This document shows, piece after piece, positions 1 to 6,647 of a DNA stretch of 62,471 bases. The DNA lies in NCBI GenBank assembly GCA_016195665.1, contig JACPZD010000039.1, positions 1-62,471 of the forward strand, read 5' to 3'. This stretch comes from Gammaproteobacteria bacterium. Its GTDB lineage: Bacteria; Pseudomonadota; Gammaproteobacteria; SURF-13. The translations under genes were made by a program, and so were the position numbers. Each line of letters starts with the position of its first letter. Position 1 is the stretch's first letter. Under the pieces are notes generated by a model. The model saw only the letters and a list, made by a program, of their open reading frames with translations, made no database searches and had not been told where the DNA came from.

Positions 1-918
1 CGATCAGGGCATAGGCGCCGGCCACCCCGGTCTTGCGCTCGATCTTGAAGCCGCTTTCATTGTTGCTGTTGTCCGTCCAACTTAGGTTGATCGGCCCGCT
101 GGGAGAGGCGCTGGCAGCAAGATTGCTGGGGGCCGCGGGCACAGTCACGGGGGTGCTAACCCCATACGCCTCGAGTTCAACGATGCGGCTCCAGTCCTTG
201 GACGCTGAGTTGTTGACAAGCACCCGGATTTTGCCGGTGCTGATGCTTGCAAAGGTGAATTGCCGCCAGACTTGATTGTTGCCGGTGACCGAACCCCCGG
301 GAATAGCCGCCCAGGCAGAGCCGTTCCAGTATTGAACGTCGAAGGTGGTGATGCCGTAGAGGCTGAAGCTCATCGCCTGACTCGGTTCAACCGGACTCTG
401 AGCGTTGTCCTGGACGGTGATCACATCGATCTCGCTGATTGATTTGAGGCCGTTGAAATCGATCTCTACCCAGTCGGGATAAACCTTATAAGTCGCATCA
501 TTCCAGCCTCCGCCCGCACCCCAGTTGGCTCCGGTGCGATCCCCGTTGTTGATCGCCTGCACAGGATAGCCACTCGAATAGGTACTTGAAGCCGAAGCAA
601 CTCCCCCATTGGCGGCGAGGGCCACGTTGATCGAAGCCGTCGCAGCGGTGGCGGCGCTCGCTTCGTTGGAATAGGCCGAGTCACCCGAGGCATTGGTGGC
701 GCTGATGCGATAGTAGTACGTGGTGGAAACGGCCAGCCCGCTGTCTACATAGCTCAGCGCATTGGCCGCGGTGGTGGCGATCAGGGCATAGGCGCCGGCC
801 ACCCCGGTCTTGCGCTCGATCTTGAAGCCGCTTTCATTGTTGCTGTTGTCCGTCCAACTTAGGTTGATCGGCCCGCTGGGAGAGGCGCTGGCAGCAAGAT
901 TGCTGGGGGCCGCGGGCA
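1..918 (-). pseudogene. FnIII-discoidin-FnIII tail of the subtilase, out of frame with it
   Basis: Read on the minus strand in the frame entering near 917, this stretch is open to the window edge. It encodes a fibronectin type III module (ending in motifs such as SYVDSGLAVSTTYYYRIS), then an F5/8 type C (discoidin)-like domain with NWGAGGGWNDATY and DWVEIDFNGLKSISEID, then the start of a second FnIII module cut by the window edge. The two FnIII starts share 141 identical bases (1-141 and 778-918). The catalytic domain upstream is in another frame: GTTGCCCGC at the junction where the downstream copy has GTGCCCGCG. I infer one secreted multidomain protease gene broken by a one-base difference (mutation, repeat recombination or sequencing error). 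Discoidin and FnIII modules on such enzymes usually bind surfaces or carbohydrate. Confidence 0.7.
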
Positions 919-2144
919 ACATTGGCGAGAATATTGGTGACAAGTTGTGAGGTGCTTAGTGAGCATCGGGAAAGGATTAAGGCCGCTGCTCCCGATACAT
1001 GCGGCGTCGCCATCGAGGTGCCACTCATATAGCCGTACCGGTTTCCCTGGATTGTCGACAGAATACTCACACCCGGCGCACCAAGATCCACGGTCAGTGC
1101 CCCGTAATTGGAAAATGACGCTCGATTGTCGTTGATGTCGGTCGCCGCGACGGCAATGACATTGTTGGCCTGGTAGCTCGCCGGATATGCCGGAGTCGTA
1201 TCGTTGTTCGTTCCCGAGTTGCCGGCAGCCGCGACGAACAGCATGTCCGCCGCGTTGGCGCGATTGATCTCGTTTAGCAGCGCCTGCGAAAAGCCGTCGC
1301 CGCCCCAACTGTTTGATAAAACCCGGACGTTTGCGCCAGTCGGCGCAAATGCGTTCTTCGCCTGAATCGCAAATTCGATTGCGTCAATCGCGTCGGAAAT
1401 CGTGCCGCTGCCCGTAGAATCGAGGAACTTCACTGCCATGATGCGCGCAACTCTGTTGACGCCAACCACACCTATGCCGTTGTTTCCAACCGCTCCTACG
1501 GTGCCGGTGACATGAGTACCGTGATTATTGTCGTCAGCCGGATCGCAGGTGCGAATGATCGCATTGAAGCCATGAGTGCCGGCCGCACAGGTTATCGTCA
1601 CGCCGCCAATGCTGACGCTGAACGACGTCGGCGCCGACCACATGTTGGCAGAGATATCCGGGTGACTGTAGTCGGTCCCCGTATCGACGACCGCAACGAC
1701 GTTGGCCGCGGAGCCGACCGAAATATCCCAGGCCGGGACAGCGCTGATGTCGGCGCCGAGAGTGGTGGTATTCCGAAGCCCCCATAGACTGGGGAAGCTC
1801 GGATCGTTGGGGATATCGAAGAGATGGACGATGTAGTTCGGTTCCACAAAAACAACATCGGGACGCGACCTAAGGCTCTTGATGAGGGCGTCAACTTTCT
1901 TGCTGCGCGAACGCAAACGATGAACCTCGCCATCCCCTATTCTTTCACTCACCTCGATATCTTCGGTCTGCTTGACGCTGTCGTCCGGTTCGTTACGCGG
2001 AGTCGCAAATTTTACGAGAACTTCGTTGGCCGCGACCTCGCGGCCGTTGTGAAAATCGATCTTATCCTGGGCGTAAGTTGTCCCAGCGATCAATGACGCA
2101 ATCAGTAGAAACGCGAATGTTCGAAGCACGGAGGTAAGTTTCAT
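834..2144 (-). CDS. Secreted subtilisin-family serine protease (S8)
   Basis: Signal peptide of about 25 residues (MKLTSVLRTF, hydrophobic core, cleavage after TYA). An inhibitor-I9-like propeptide follows at about residues 35-105 (VLVKFATP, VFVEPNY). The S8 catalytic domain shows the triad: Asp in VVAVVDTGTDYSHPDI, His in NNHGTHVTGTVGA, Ser in GTSMATPHVSGAAAL. The reading frame runs past the end of the catalytic domain (LVTNILANV) into about 30 residues of nonsense made by the frame change near 915; in the other frame a FnIII/discoidin tail follows. The protein is predicted to be exported and to cleave extracellular protein. Start chosen at the ATG opening the signal peptide. Confidence 0.9.
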   Translation of the reverse strand: MKLTSVLRTFAFLLIASLIAGTTYAQDKIDFHNGREVAANEVLVKFATPRNEPDDSVKQTEDIEVSERIGDGEVHRLRSRSKKVDALIKSLRSRPDVVFVEPNYIVHLFDIPNDPSFPSLWGLRNTTTLGADISAVPAWDISVGSAANVVAVVDTGTDYSHPDISANMWSAPTSFSVSIGGVTITCAAGTHGFNAIIRTCDPADDNNHGTHVTGTVGAVGNNGIGVVGVNRVARIMAVKFLDSTGSGTISDAIDAIEFAIQAKNAFAPTGANVRVLSNSWGGDGFSQALLNEINRANAADMLFVAAAGNSGTNNDTTPAYPASYQANNVIAVAATDINDNRASFSNYGALTVDLGAPGVSILSTIQGNRYGYMSGTSMATPHVSGAAALILSRCSLSTSQLVTNILANVARGPQQSCCQRLSQRADQPKLDGQQQQ

Positions 2145-2566
2145 TTAAAGGTCGTGATGCAAGTCGTAACGTTCAAGCTGCCACTGAGAACTTGGCATGC
2201 GCAACTCCTAAACCGGGAACTAATTTTTGAATTTTATCAGAATGTTAGTAACATGTGCAAAATGCGCATTGTCGAGGGGTGTTGAGTGAGGTCAGGCACC
2301 CGGCTCTCGGTTTTCGCGGCCAAAGCCGCTCCTGCAAAAGCGTTCGAGGCTGAGTCAGCTTCTGGTGCTGTCGTCCAGGGCCGTCTGCTTAAGGCTGGTG
2401 AGTTGCTCCTGCTCGTATTCCTTGGTGACGTGGCTGACTTCGATGATGGACATTTTAATTCAGTAATTAGCAGTTAGCGGTTAGTCACACGGGCGCGTTA
2501 TACGCACCGTTTTGTGTGGCATGGAATGCACCCTACTTGGCTCCCTATAATCCTTCCCTGGACGTG
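2145..2566. other. Intergenic stretch, no convincing gene
   Basis: About 420 bases between the protease start and the DUF2281 gene. It holds a REP-like fragment near 2313-2345 (CGCGGCCAAAGCCGCTCCTG) and a degenerate ATTAGCAGTTAGCGGTTAG run at about 2461-2485, similar to runs at 2836-2910 and 4920-4985. A 63-codon frame on the plus strand (2286-2477) has no recognisable domain and lies over the repeat; I do not call it. Confidence 0.5.
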
Positions 2567-2779
2567 TCACTGCCATTTCTCCTTCATATCCTCGTTCCGA
2601 TACTCAGGCCACACTTCGTCTTCTAAACCACGCAACGCCGCAGCCACGGATAGCTCAGACCAGCCAGCGTTTTCTTTTTGAAGTTTATGCACCAAGTACT
2701 CGACAAAATCGAGCACTTCTCTCTGCACCGTTTCGGGTATGGCTCTTGCTTCCTCATAAATGCGATCGACCGTCTTCAT
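2567..2779 (-). CDS. DUF2281-family small protein (probable antitoxin)
   Basis: Seventy residues with the DUF2281 signature: an N-terminal helix with IPETVQREVLDFVEYL and a C-terminal DEVWPEYRNEDMKEKWQ tail. Family members are commonly annotated as antitoxin components paired with a PIN-domain or other toxin gene immediately downstream. No partner toxin is visible downstream here, so it looks orphaned. An AGGTATG-rich leader precedes the ATG. It is the first of several toxin-antitoxin relics in 2.5-6.6 kb. Function is inferred from family only. Confidence 0.7.
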   Translation of the reverse strand: MKTVDRIYEEARAIPETVQREVLDFVEYLVHKLQKENAGWSELSVAAALRGLEDEVWPEYRNEDMKEKWQ

Positions 2780-3110
2780 ACCATACCTCCACTATTCTCA
2801 AGTCAAATGGTCAGACACCAATTCTCGGTTCTTATAGCGATTAGTTATTAATGAATAGGGGGTAGTTTAAAGGGTATGGCGGATAGTGCATAGCGCTTAG
2901 TCGGTGGCGTGTAGGCCATACGTTGCCGGTCATTTGAGTTTTTTGATGGTCGGGCTCTGTGTTATAAATATCTTCCAAGACTGATGGGATCTTAAAATGA
3001 GATAAACGAGCATTCATAGTTTTCTCGGCTGACCCAAGGGATGCACCTGGACACCCTGCGTAATAGCGAGCGGCATCTTCGTCCTCGACTAAGGTGTTGC
3101 TAATGATCGG
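2780..3110. other. Intergenic stretch with degenerate TTAG repeat
   Basis: Contains a degenerate run (GCGATTAGTT, GTAGTTTAAAGGGTATGG) at about 2836-2910 that shares the block GTAGTTTAAAGGG with 4970-4983. A minus-strand frame starting near 3015 could encode about 50 residues (MNARLSHFKIPSV) but shows no domain and runs into the repeat. I see no supported gene. Confidence 0.45.
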
Positions 3111-3423
3111 TCAGGCGTGAGAAGGTTTTGGCGCCTTCTTGATTTTGATTTCGACAACCTTGCCAACCGCCCTGGCCGCTTTGATGAGCGTATCCAGTTG
3201 GATCGACGTGTTGTTGGGATCCAACACCCGGTCGAGTTGAGATCGACTCGTTTCCATTTTTTGCGCCATGTCGACCTTGGTCAGCTTAGCCGCTTGCATG
3301 CTGTCTTCGAGCTGCTCGGACAGCACGTGCTTGAGCGCCTTGGCTTGCACTTCTTCATAGACGCCCTCTTCTTTTAATAAAGTCGTCAAAGTCAGAACCG
3401 GTATAAGGGTTACGTTTCGCCAC
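3111..3423 (-). pseudogene. HigA-like XRE antitoxin, frameshifted near its start
   Basis: The main frame gives EEGVYEEVQAKALKHVLSEQ and a helix-turn-helix region (LTKVDMAQKMETSRSQLDRV) typical of the small antitoxins that follow Gp49/HigB-like toxins. The family's usual N-terminus (KRNPYTGSDFDDF) is present in a different frame, opening with GTG at 3423 behind an AAAGGAG ribosome site at 3431-3437 (seven-base spacing). The frames meet at the four-T run 3372-3375 (AAAA on the coding strand): one base fewer would give one continuous protein VAKRNPYTGSDFDDFIKEEG. This is either a one-base insertion that kills the antitoxin or a homopolymer sequencing error. Confidence 0.75.
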
Positions 3424-3499
3424 GATGCCACTCCTTTAAACGTTTTTCCGCCAGATCTATGTCCTTCGTCGGGATCTGCTGCGTTTGCAGACTAATCAT
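3410..3499 (-). pseudogene. C-terminal remnant of a HigB/Gp49-like toxin
   Basis: A 29-residue frame (begins MISLQTQQIPTKDIDLAEKR) matches in pattern the last helix of Gp49/HigB-type toxins (usually KTQKTP-x-x-EIxLAxxRxxEW), and it sits exactly where that toxin should be, directly before the HigA-like antitoxin. Its ATG overlaps the TGA stop of the MazF gene (ATGA), so the remnant may be translated by coupling. I infer that the rest of the toxin was lost when MazEF became joined here. Too short for certainty. Confidence 0.5.
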
Positions 3500-3801
3500 G
3501 TTAATCCCAAAGCGGTTTTTACACCTTTCTCGACAGTTGCCAGAGAGCGGGCCGACAGCATACCCAGTCTCTGCTTTAAGAGGCCCTTGTATACGGCTGT
3601 TACCGTCTCACACTTGACGTAACTTGCCTTGTCCAGGAATGGTTCTGAAATATGCGGGCGCAACGGTGCGGGTTTTCCGGTAATAGGCACTACGATGACA
3701 TCAGGGTGCAGATCATTGATAGGGTTAATGGATAAAATCACGGCGGGCCGCGGTTTCGGGTACTCAGGCCGTTGCACTACCCATATCTCGCCACGCTTCA
3801 T
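3496..3801 (-). CDS. MazF/PemK-family endoribonuclease toxin
   Basis: At 101 residues it has the usual length of the CcdB/PemK fold. The N-terminal MKRGEIWVVQ strand, KPRPAVILSI and VIVVPITGKPAPLRPHI segments and the C-terminal LSARSLATVEKGV helix are characteristic. Family members cut mRNA and are held inactive by the upstream-encoded antitoxin. The start overlaps the antitoxin stop by four bases (ATGA), the classical coupling of these operons. The stop in turn overlaps the HigB remnant. Confidence 0.85.
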   Translation of the reverse strand: MKRGEIWVVQRPEYPKPRPAVILSINPINDLHPDVIVVPITGKPAPLRPHISEPFLDKASYVKCETVTAVYKGLLKQRLGMLSARSLATVEKGVKTALGLT

Positions 3802-4067
3802 GTATCGGCGCCTGGTGGAGCGTTGTTACCCAGATCACGCCAGAAGGCAAACTCTTGTTCCTCTTGCTCCCGCTCCTTGACGCTCAGGCGGGAATAGTAG
3901 CTGGAAAGTTCATTTCGGATTGCCCCCTCTTCGGCGAAGTGCTTCAGGCGGCGTAACGCCTCCTCCACTTTGGCGCTGCGATTCTTGCCGGGCATAGCGC
4001 TTTCGGCAAAACGCAAGAGGTCTTCGTCTATAGTAAGACTAACCTTACTTTTCATTGCATCATCCAA
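3798..4067 (-). CDS. MazE-like ribbon-helix-helix antitoxin
   Basis: Eighty-nine residues. The N-terminal part KSKVSLTIDEDLLRFAESAM followed by KNRSAKVEEALRRL is a ribbon-helix-helix DNA-binding motif. The acidic, glutamate-rich C-terminal tail (VKEREQEEQEFAFWRDL) is the likely toxin-wrapping segment. It is expected to neutralise the MazF-like protein encoded immediately downstream and to repress its own promoter. An internal start at MKSKVSLTID is possible. Confidence 0.8.
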   Translation of the reverse strand: MDDAMKSKVSLTIDEDLLRFAESAMPGKNRSAKVEEALRRLKHFAEEGAIRNELSSYYSRLSVKEREQEEQEFAFWRDLGNNAPPGADT

Positions 4068-4171
4068 AGGTAGGATATTAGGAAAGACAAGAGGAGGATA
4101 ACCTTCTCATAACGATCTGTCAAACTGTGGGTTCAGGGCATTTCATGTCGCTTTTCTCCCCCGTAAACAGA

Positions 4172-4603
4172 TTAAGAGATGACCACGAGATGCTCAGGCA
4201 ATGCCCTGCCAACGGCATCAAGGGGAATACCCCGATCCAGGGTGACAAAACGCCCGCCTTGCTGGACGGCGAGCGCCAACAGATAGGCATCGGTTACATG
4301 CCGAGAACTCAGAATCCGCTCCCACATCAGGTATCCAGATTGCAACAAGCTGATGGAGTCAGCCCAGAATGCGTGAGACGGGTGCTGGGCCGCTTCTGCA
4401 AGTCGCTTGGCCACTGCTGCGGCGGGAACCGGATTGGGATAACCCGGCTGAGAAAGGATACGGATACATCCGTTTTGAGTGATTGGGCTCGAAGCCCAAC
4501 CTTCATCAATATGGCCGGCAAGCCAATCTGTTACAAGATCATGATGCAGGTGACTGCCGTCAAGCAACGCGATCAGGACGTTAACGTCCAACAAGGCACG
4601 CAC
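4172..4603 (-). CDS. VapC-like PIN-domain ribonuclease toxin
   Basis: At 143 residues the protein fits a single PIN domain. Metal-binding acidic residues are visible: Asp in MRALLDVNVLIALLD, Asp in RHVTDAYLLALA and Asp in RFVTLDRGI. VapC toxins cut tRNA or rRNA when freed from their antitoxin. The ATG overlaps the end of the VapB-like gene, indicating a two-gene operon. No inactivating lesion is visible. Confidence 0.88.
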   Translation of the reverse strand: MRALLDVNVLIALLDGSHLHHDLVTDWLAGHIDEGWASSPITQNGCIRILSQPGYPNPVPAAAVAKRLAEAAQHPSHAFWADSISLLQSGYLMWERILSSRHVTDAYLLALAVQQGGRFVTLDRGIPLDAVGRALPEHLVVIS

Positions 4604-4860
4604 TACAGGCCTTCAGCTTCCCGCAGGCGATTGACCGCATCGTTCGTTACGACAGCCTTACCCGCCCGGAAAGGGCGAAACCCCGCGACAGTTTGAGCTC
4701 CCGAACCTGCATCTTCCGGGGCCGTGGATTGCCCGGCCTGACCGGTCAGCGCCTTCCGCAGCATCTGAGACACCACTTGCCCAGCCGACAAATTCTGACG
4801 CCTGGCGAGCTCCTTCACCGCCACCAGAACGTCTTCATCGATATCCAGTGTTGTTCTCAT
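4603..4860 (-). CDS. VapB-like ribbon-helix-helix antitoxin
   Basis: Begins MRTTLDIDEDVLVAVKELA, a CopG/RHH-type N-terminus, followed by SAGQVVSQMLRKAL and a proline/alanine-rich C-terminal tail. I placed the start at 4860 rather than the longer open frame (to 4917) because an AAGGAG ribosome site lies eight bases upstream and the family normally begins at MRTTLDID. It should bind the PIN toxin encoded next and autoregulate. Confidence 0.82.
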   Translation of the reverse strand: MRTTLDIDEDVLVAVKELARRQNLSAGQVVSQMLRKALTGQAGQSTAPEDAGSGAQTVAGFRPFRAGKAVVTNDAVNRLREAEGL

Positions 4861-4919
4861 TTCATGTCTCCTTAAATTGATGTCATGATGCGATGATTCT
4901 ATAACATCAATCGCCAAAA

Positions 4920-4986
4920 CACAATAAAATAGCGAATAGGGGATAGCGATTAGTTAATGGCGGGTAGCGGGTAGTTTAAAGGGCAT
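4920..4986. repeat. Degenerate GCGATTAG/GGTAG repeat run
   Basis: AT-rich, loosely tandem run (GCGAATAGGGGATAGCGATT, GGCGGGTAGCGGGTAGTTT) sharing GTAGTTTAAAGGG with the run at 2836-2910. Related fragments lie at about 5187-5215. It replaces the 3' half of the four-helix-bundle gene. Confidence 0.5.
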
Positions 4987-5174
4987 AACGTATTCCTTAG
5001 TTCCTCGCATGTGGCCTTCCGCGATGTTTGACGGCATCAATACCGCGCTACGCCGCATCTGGCTGTCAGTCCGTAAAGCTCCGCCGGGGGAAAAGAACCC
5101 GTCAATTCATAGACCGCGAGTACGAGCTGGTAAGCCTTTTGATGCGCGATCAGCTCTTTGTAGCTTTGCACCAT
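4954..5174 (-). pseudogene. Four-helix-bundle (23S rRNA intervening-sequence-type) protein, frameshifted and truncated
   Basis: From the ATG at 5174 the frame reads MVQSYKELIAHQKAYQLV and then AVYELTGSFPPAELYGLTA. It then needs one extra base near 5060 to continue as QMRRSAVLMPSNIAEGHMRG and TKEYV, the conserved core of this family. After TKEYV (about 4990) homology stops and the frame runs into a degenerate GTAGTTTAAAGGG repeat, ending at 4954. So the gene has lost both its frame and its C-terminal half. The family often occurs as short hitch-hiker genes; its cellular role is not established. Confidence 0.7.
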
Positions 5175-5227
5175 TGCTCTTATCCAATGCCCAATCGCTA
5201 TCCCCTAATCCCTGCCTTTCCCTGCCG

Positions 5228-6046
5228 TCAAATCACGTCCGCGAAATACGATTCGGCGCGTTTGAAATACAGATAGCTGAATGGCAACAGTGCCAGTGTG
5301 AGCGCCAGGCCGGGCAGGAGGGCGCCGGCATCCGGCGGGAGGCCGCGCAGGGAGATGTTCTGGAAGGCGTCGATCAGCCCGGCCAGGGGGTTGAGGGTGA
5401 ACAGGGTATAGAGCGTGTTGGACCATTCGCCGGCGGCTTGTTGTACCAGTAACTTGTCCTTGACCAGCGCCAGCGGGTAGATCACCGGTGACATGTACAT
5501 CATGAGGGAGAGCAGCACAGGCAGGGCGGTGGCTACGTCGCGGTAATAGACGTTTAGGGCTGCACCGATGAAGGCGATGGTGAGGGCAGCCAGCATTGCG
5601 TAGAGCACGAGCAAGGGCAGCCAAAGGATCTGCCAGGTGGGGACGATGCCATACCAGGCCATGAGAACGGCGAGTATCAAGAGGCTGATGGACAGTTCCA
5701 CCAATTTGGTAATCACGCTGGTCAGCGGAAAGACTTCACGCGGGAAGTAGATCTTGCGGATGAGGTTGGCGTTGCCGACTACGCTGGTGACCCCTTCCGA
5801 GGCGGATTCCTGGAAGAAGATCCAGATTGTTAATGCCGAATAGGTGAGCACGGGGTAGGGGATGGCGCCACTGTCGATGCCGACGATGCTGCGCAGAATC
5901 ATAAAGATGAGCACCAGTACAATGGGCTTGAGCACAGCCCAAAGGATGCCCATGTAGGACTGCTTGTAGCGAACGGCGATGTTCTTCCAGGCGAGTACGG
6001 CTATAAGCTCACGGTAGTCTGCGATGTTTTTGATGACGTTGATCAT
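5228..6046 (-). CDS. ABC-2 type polysaccharide export permease (Wzm/KpsM-like), orphan
   Basis: A 272-residue inner-membrane protein. The N-terminal cytoplasmic segment (ELIAVLAWKNIAVRYKQSYM) and GILWAVLKP are hallmarks of the ABC-2 permeases that export lipid-linked O-antigen, capsule or teichoic acid chains. About six hydrophobic segments follow, and the C-terminus LYFKRAESYFADVI is typical. The ATPase partner (Wzt/KpsT) normally lies next to it, but neither neighbour encodes one in this window. It may work with an ATPase elsewhere or be a leftover of a larger glycan locus; the adjacent surface-glycan genes support that role. Confidence 0.85.
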   Translation of the reverse strand: MINVIKNIADYRELIAVLAWKNIAVRYKQSYMGILWAVLKPIVLVLIFMILRSIVGIDSGAIPYPVLTYSALTIWIFFQESASEGVTSVVGNANLIRKIYFPREVFPLTSVITKLVELSISLLILAVLMAWYGIVPTWQILWLPLLVLYAMLAALTIAFIGAALNVYYRDVATALPVLLSLMMYMSPVIYPLALVKDKLLVQQAAGEWSNTLYTLFTLNPLAGLIDAFQNISLRGLPPDAGALLPGLALTLALLPFSYLYFKRAESYFADVI

Positions 6047-6111
6047 GTTTTCCTGAGTATTATAAACAACGGTGATAATGATCAGATTTTGAGAAAGGGT
6101 TATTTTTCAGC

Positions 6112-6405
6112 TTACGCCGCTACAGAGTGCCGTTTTGGCAATGGCGCTGGAGGATACTTATCAAGCATCAGGTTCCAATAAGTCCAGGAGCGCGCGTCAA
6201 ACGTCCCCGCAGGGGGCTGCTTCAACACTTCCAGGAAGTCTTTATTCGAAAAATATCTTTTGGCAATGATGACATCTTCTGCTGTTCCGTAGATCATGAC
6301 CTGTGCAAGAAAGCGCAGCGGATCGCTTAGTGCATCCTCCGGTGATTTCCACCAGAACAGCCTGGACGCAACCCTATGTAAGTCTGTTATAGGCTCGGTT
6401 TTCAT
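6112..6405 (-). CDS. Small conserved protein next to a nucleotidyltransferase remnant
   Basis: About 97 residues from MKTEPITDLHRVASRLFWWK. The protein has conserved aromatic-rich motifs (SRLFWWKSPEDALSDPLRFL, FDARSWTYWNLML). I recognise it as a short family found beside AbiEii-type nucleotidyltransferase genes and sometimes annotated as its partner. Here the upstream partner survives only as a 52-codon 5' fragment. I chose the ATG at 6405 over 6420 because homologues, as I recall them, begin at MKxEPxTDLHRV. Function unknown. Confidence 0.6.
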   Translation of the reverse strand: MKTEPITDLHRVASRLFWWKSPEDALSDPLRFLAQVMIYGTAEDVIIAKRYFSNKDFLEVLKQPPAGTFDARSWTYWNLMLDKYPPAPLPKRHSVAA

Positions 6406-6407
6406 TT

Positions 6408-6566
6408 TTAGAGGCCCCATTGCTTCACAGATACTCGATGACCCAATCGGATTGCCAGGGCTGTTCCGCCATACAAGACAAAATCATGCGGAACCTGGGC
6501 CAGGTCCGGCCATAATGCAAGCTGCGCCCCTGTAAACAGCTCGGTATGGGGTTTTAATACCGACAT
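6408..6566 (-). pseudogene. 5' fragment of an AbiEii-type nucleotidyltransferase
   Basis: A 52-codon frame reading MSVLKPHTELFTGAQLAL, then VPHDFVLYGGTALAIRLGHR, then VSVKQWGL and a stop. The YGGTA-LRLGHR segment is the N-terminal signature of the nucleotidyltransferase AbiEii/AbiGii family (normally followed by the catalytic D-x-D, as in SVDFDFF). The frame ends where the catalytic acids should begin and merges with the leader of the next gene. I infer a deletion that removed almost the whole enzyme, leaving its start and its small neighbour. Confidence 0.65.
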
Positions 6567-6647
6567 TTACGATTGTCCCAATTTATACCACATCTGCAAA
6601 ATAGGTCTCTGCCTGTTTGAAAATAGTGACTGGAATATGATGCGGCA

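Noticed and set aside
915-918. Programmed ribosomal frameshift in the protease gene
   Set aside because: No slippery heptamer or downstream pseudoknot is evident; a one-base difference against the second repeat copy explains the break better.
2286-2477. 63-codon plus-strand open frame
   Set aside because: Lies over a REP-like fragment; no ribosome site, no domain, alanine-rich translation typical of GC-rich noncoding sequence.
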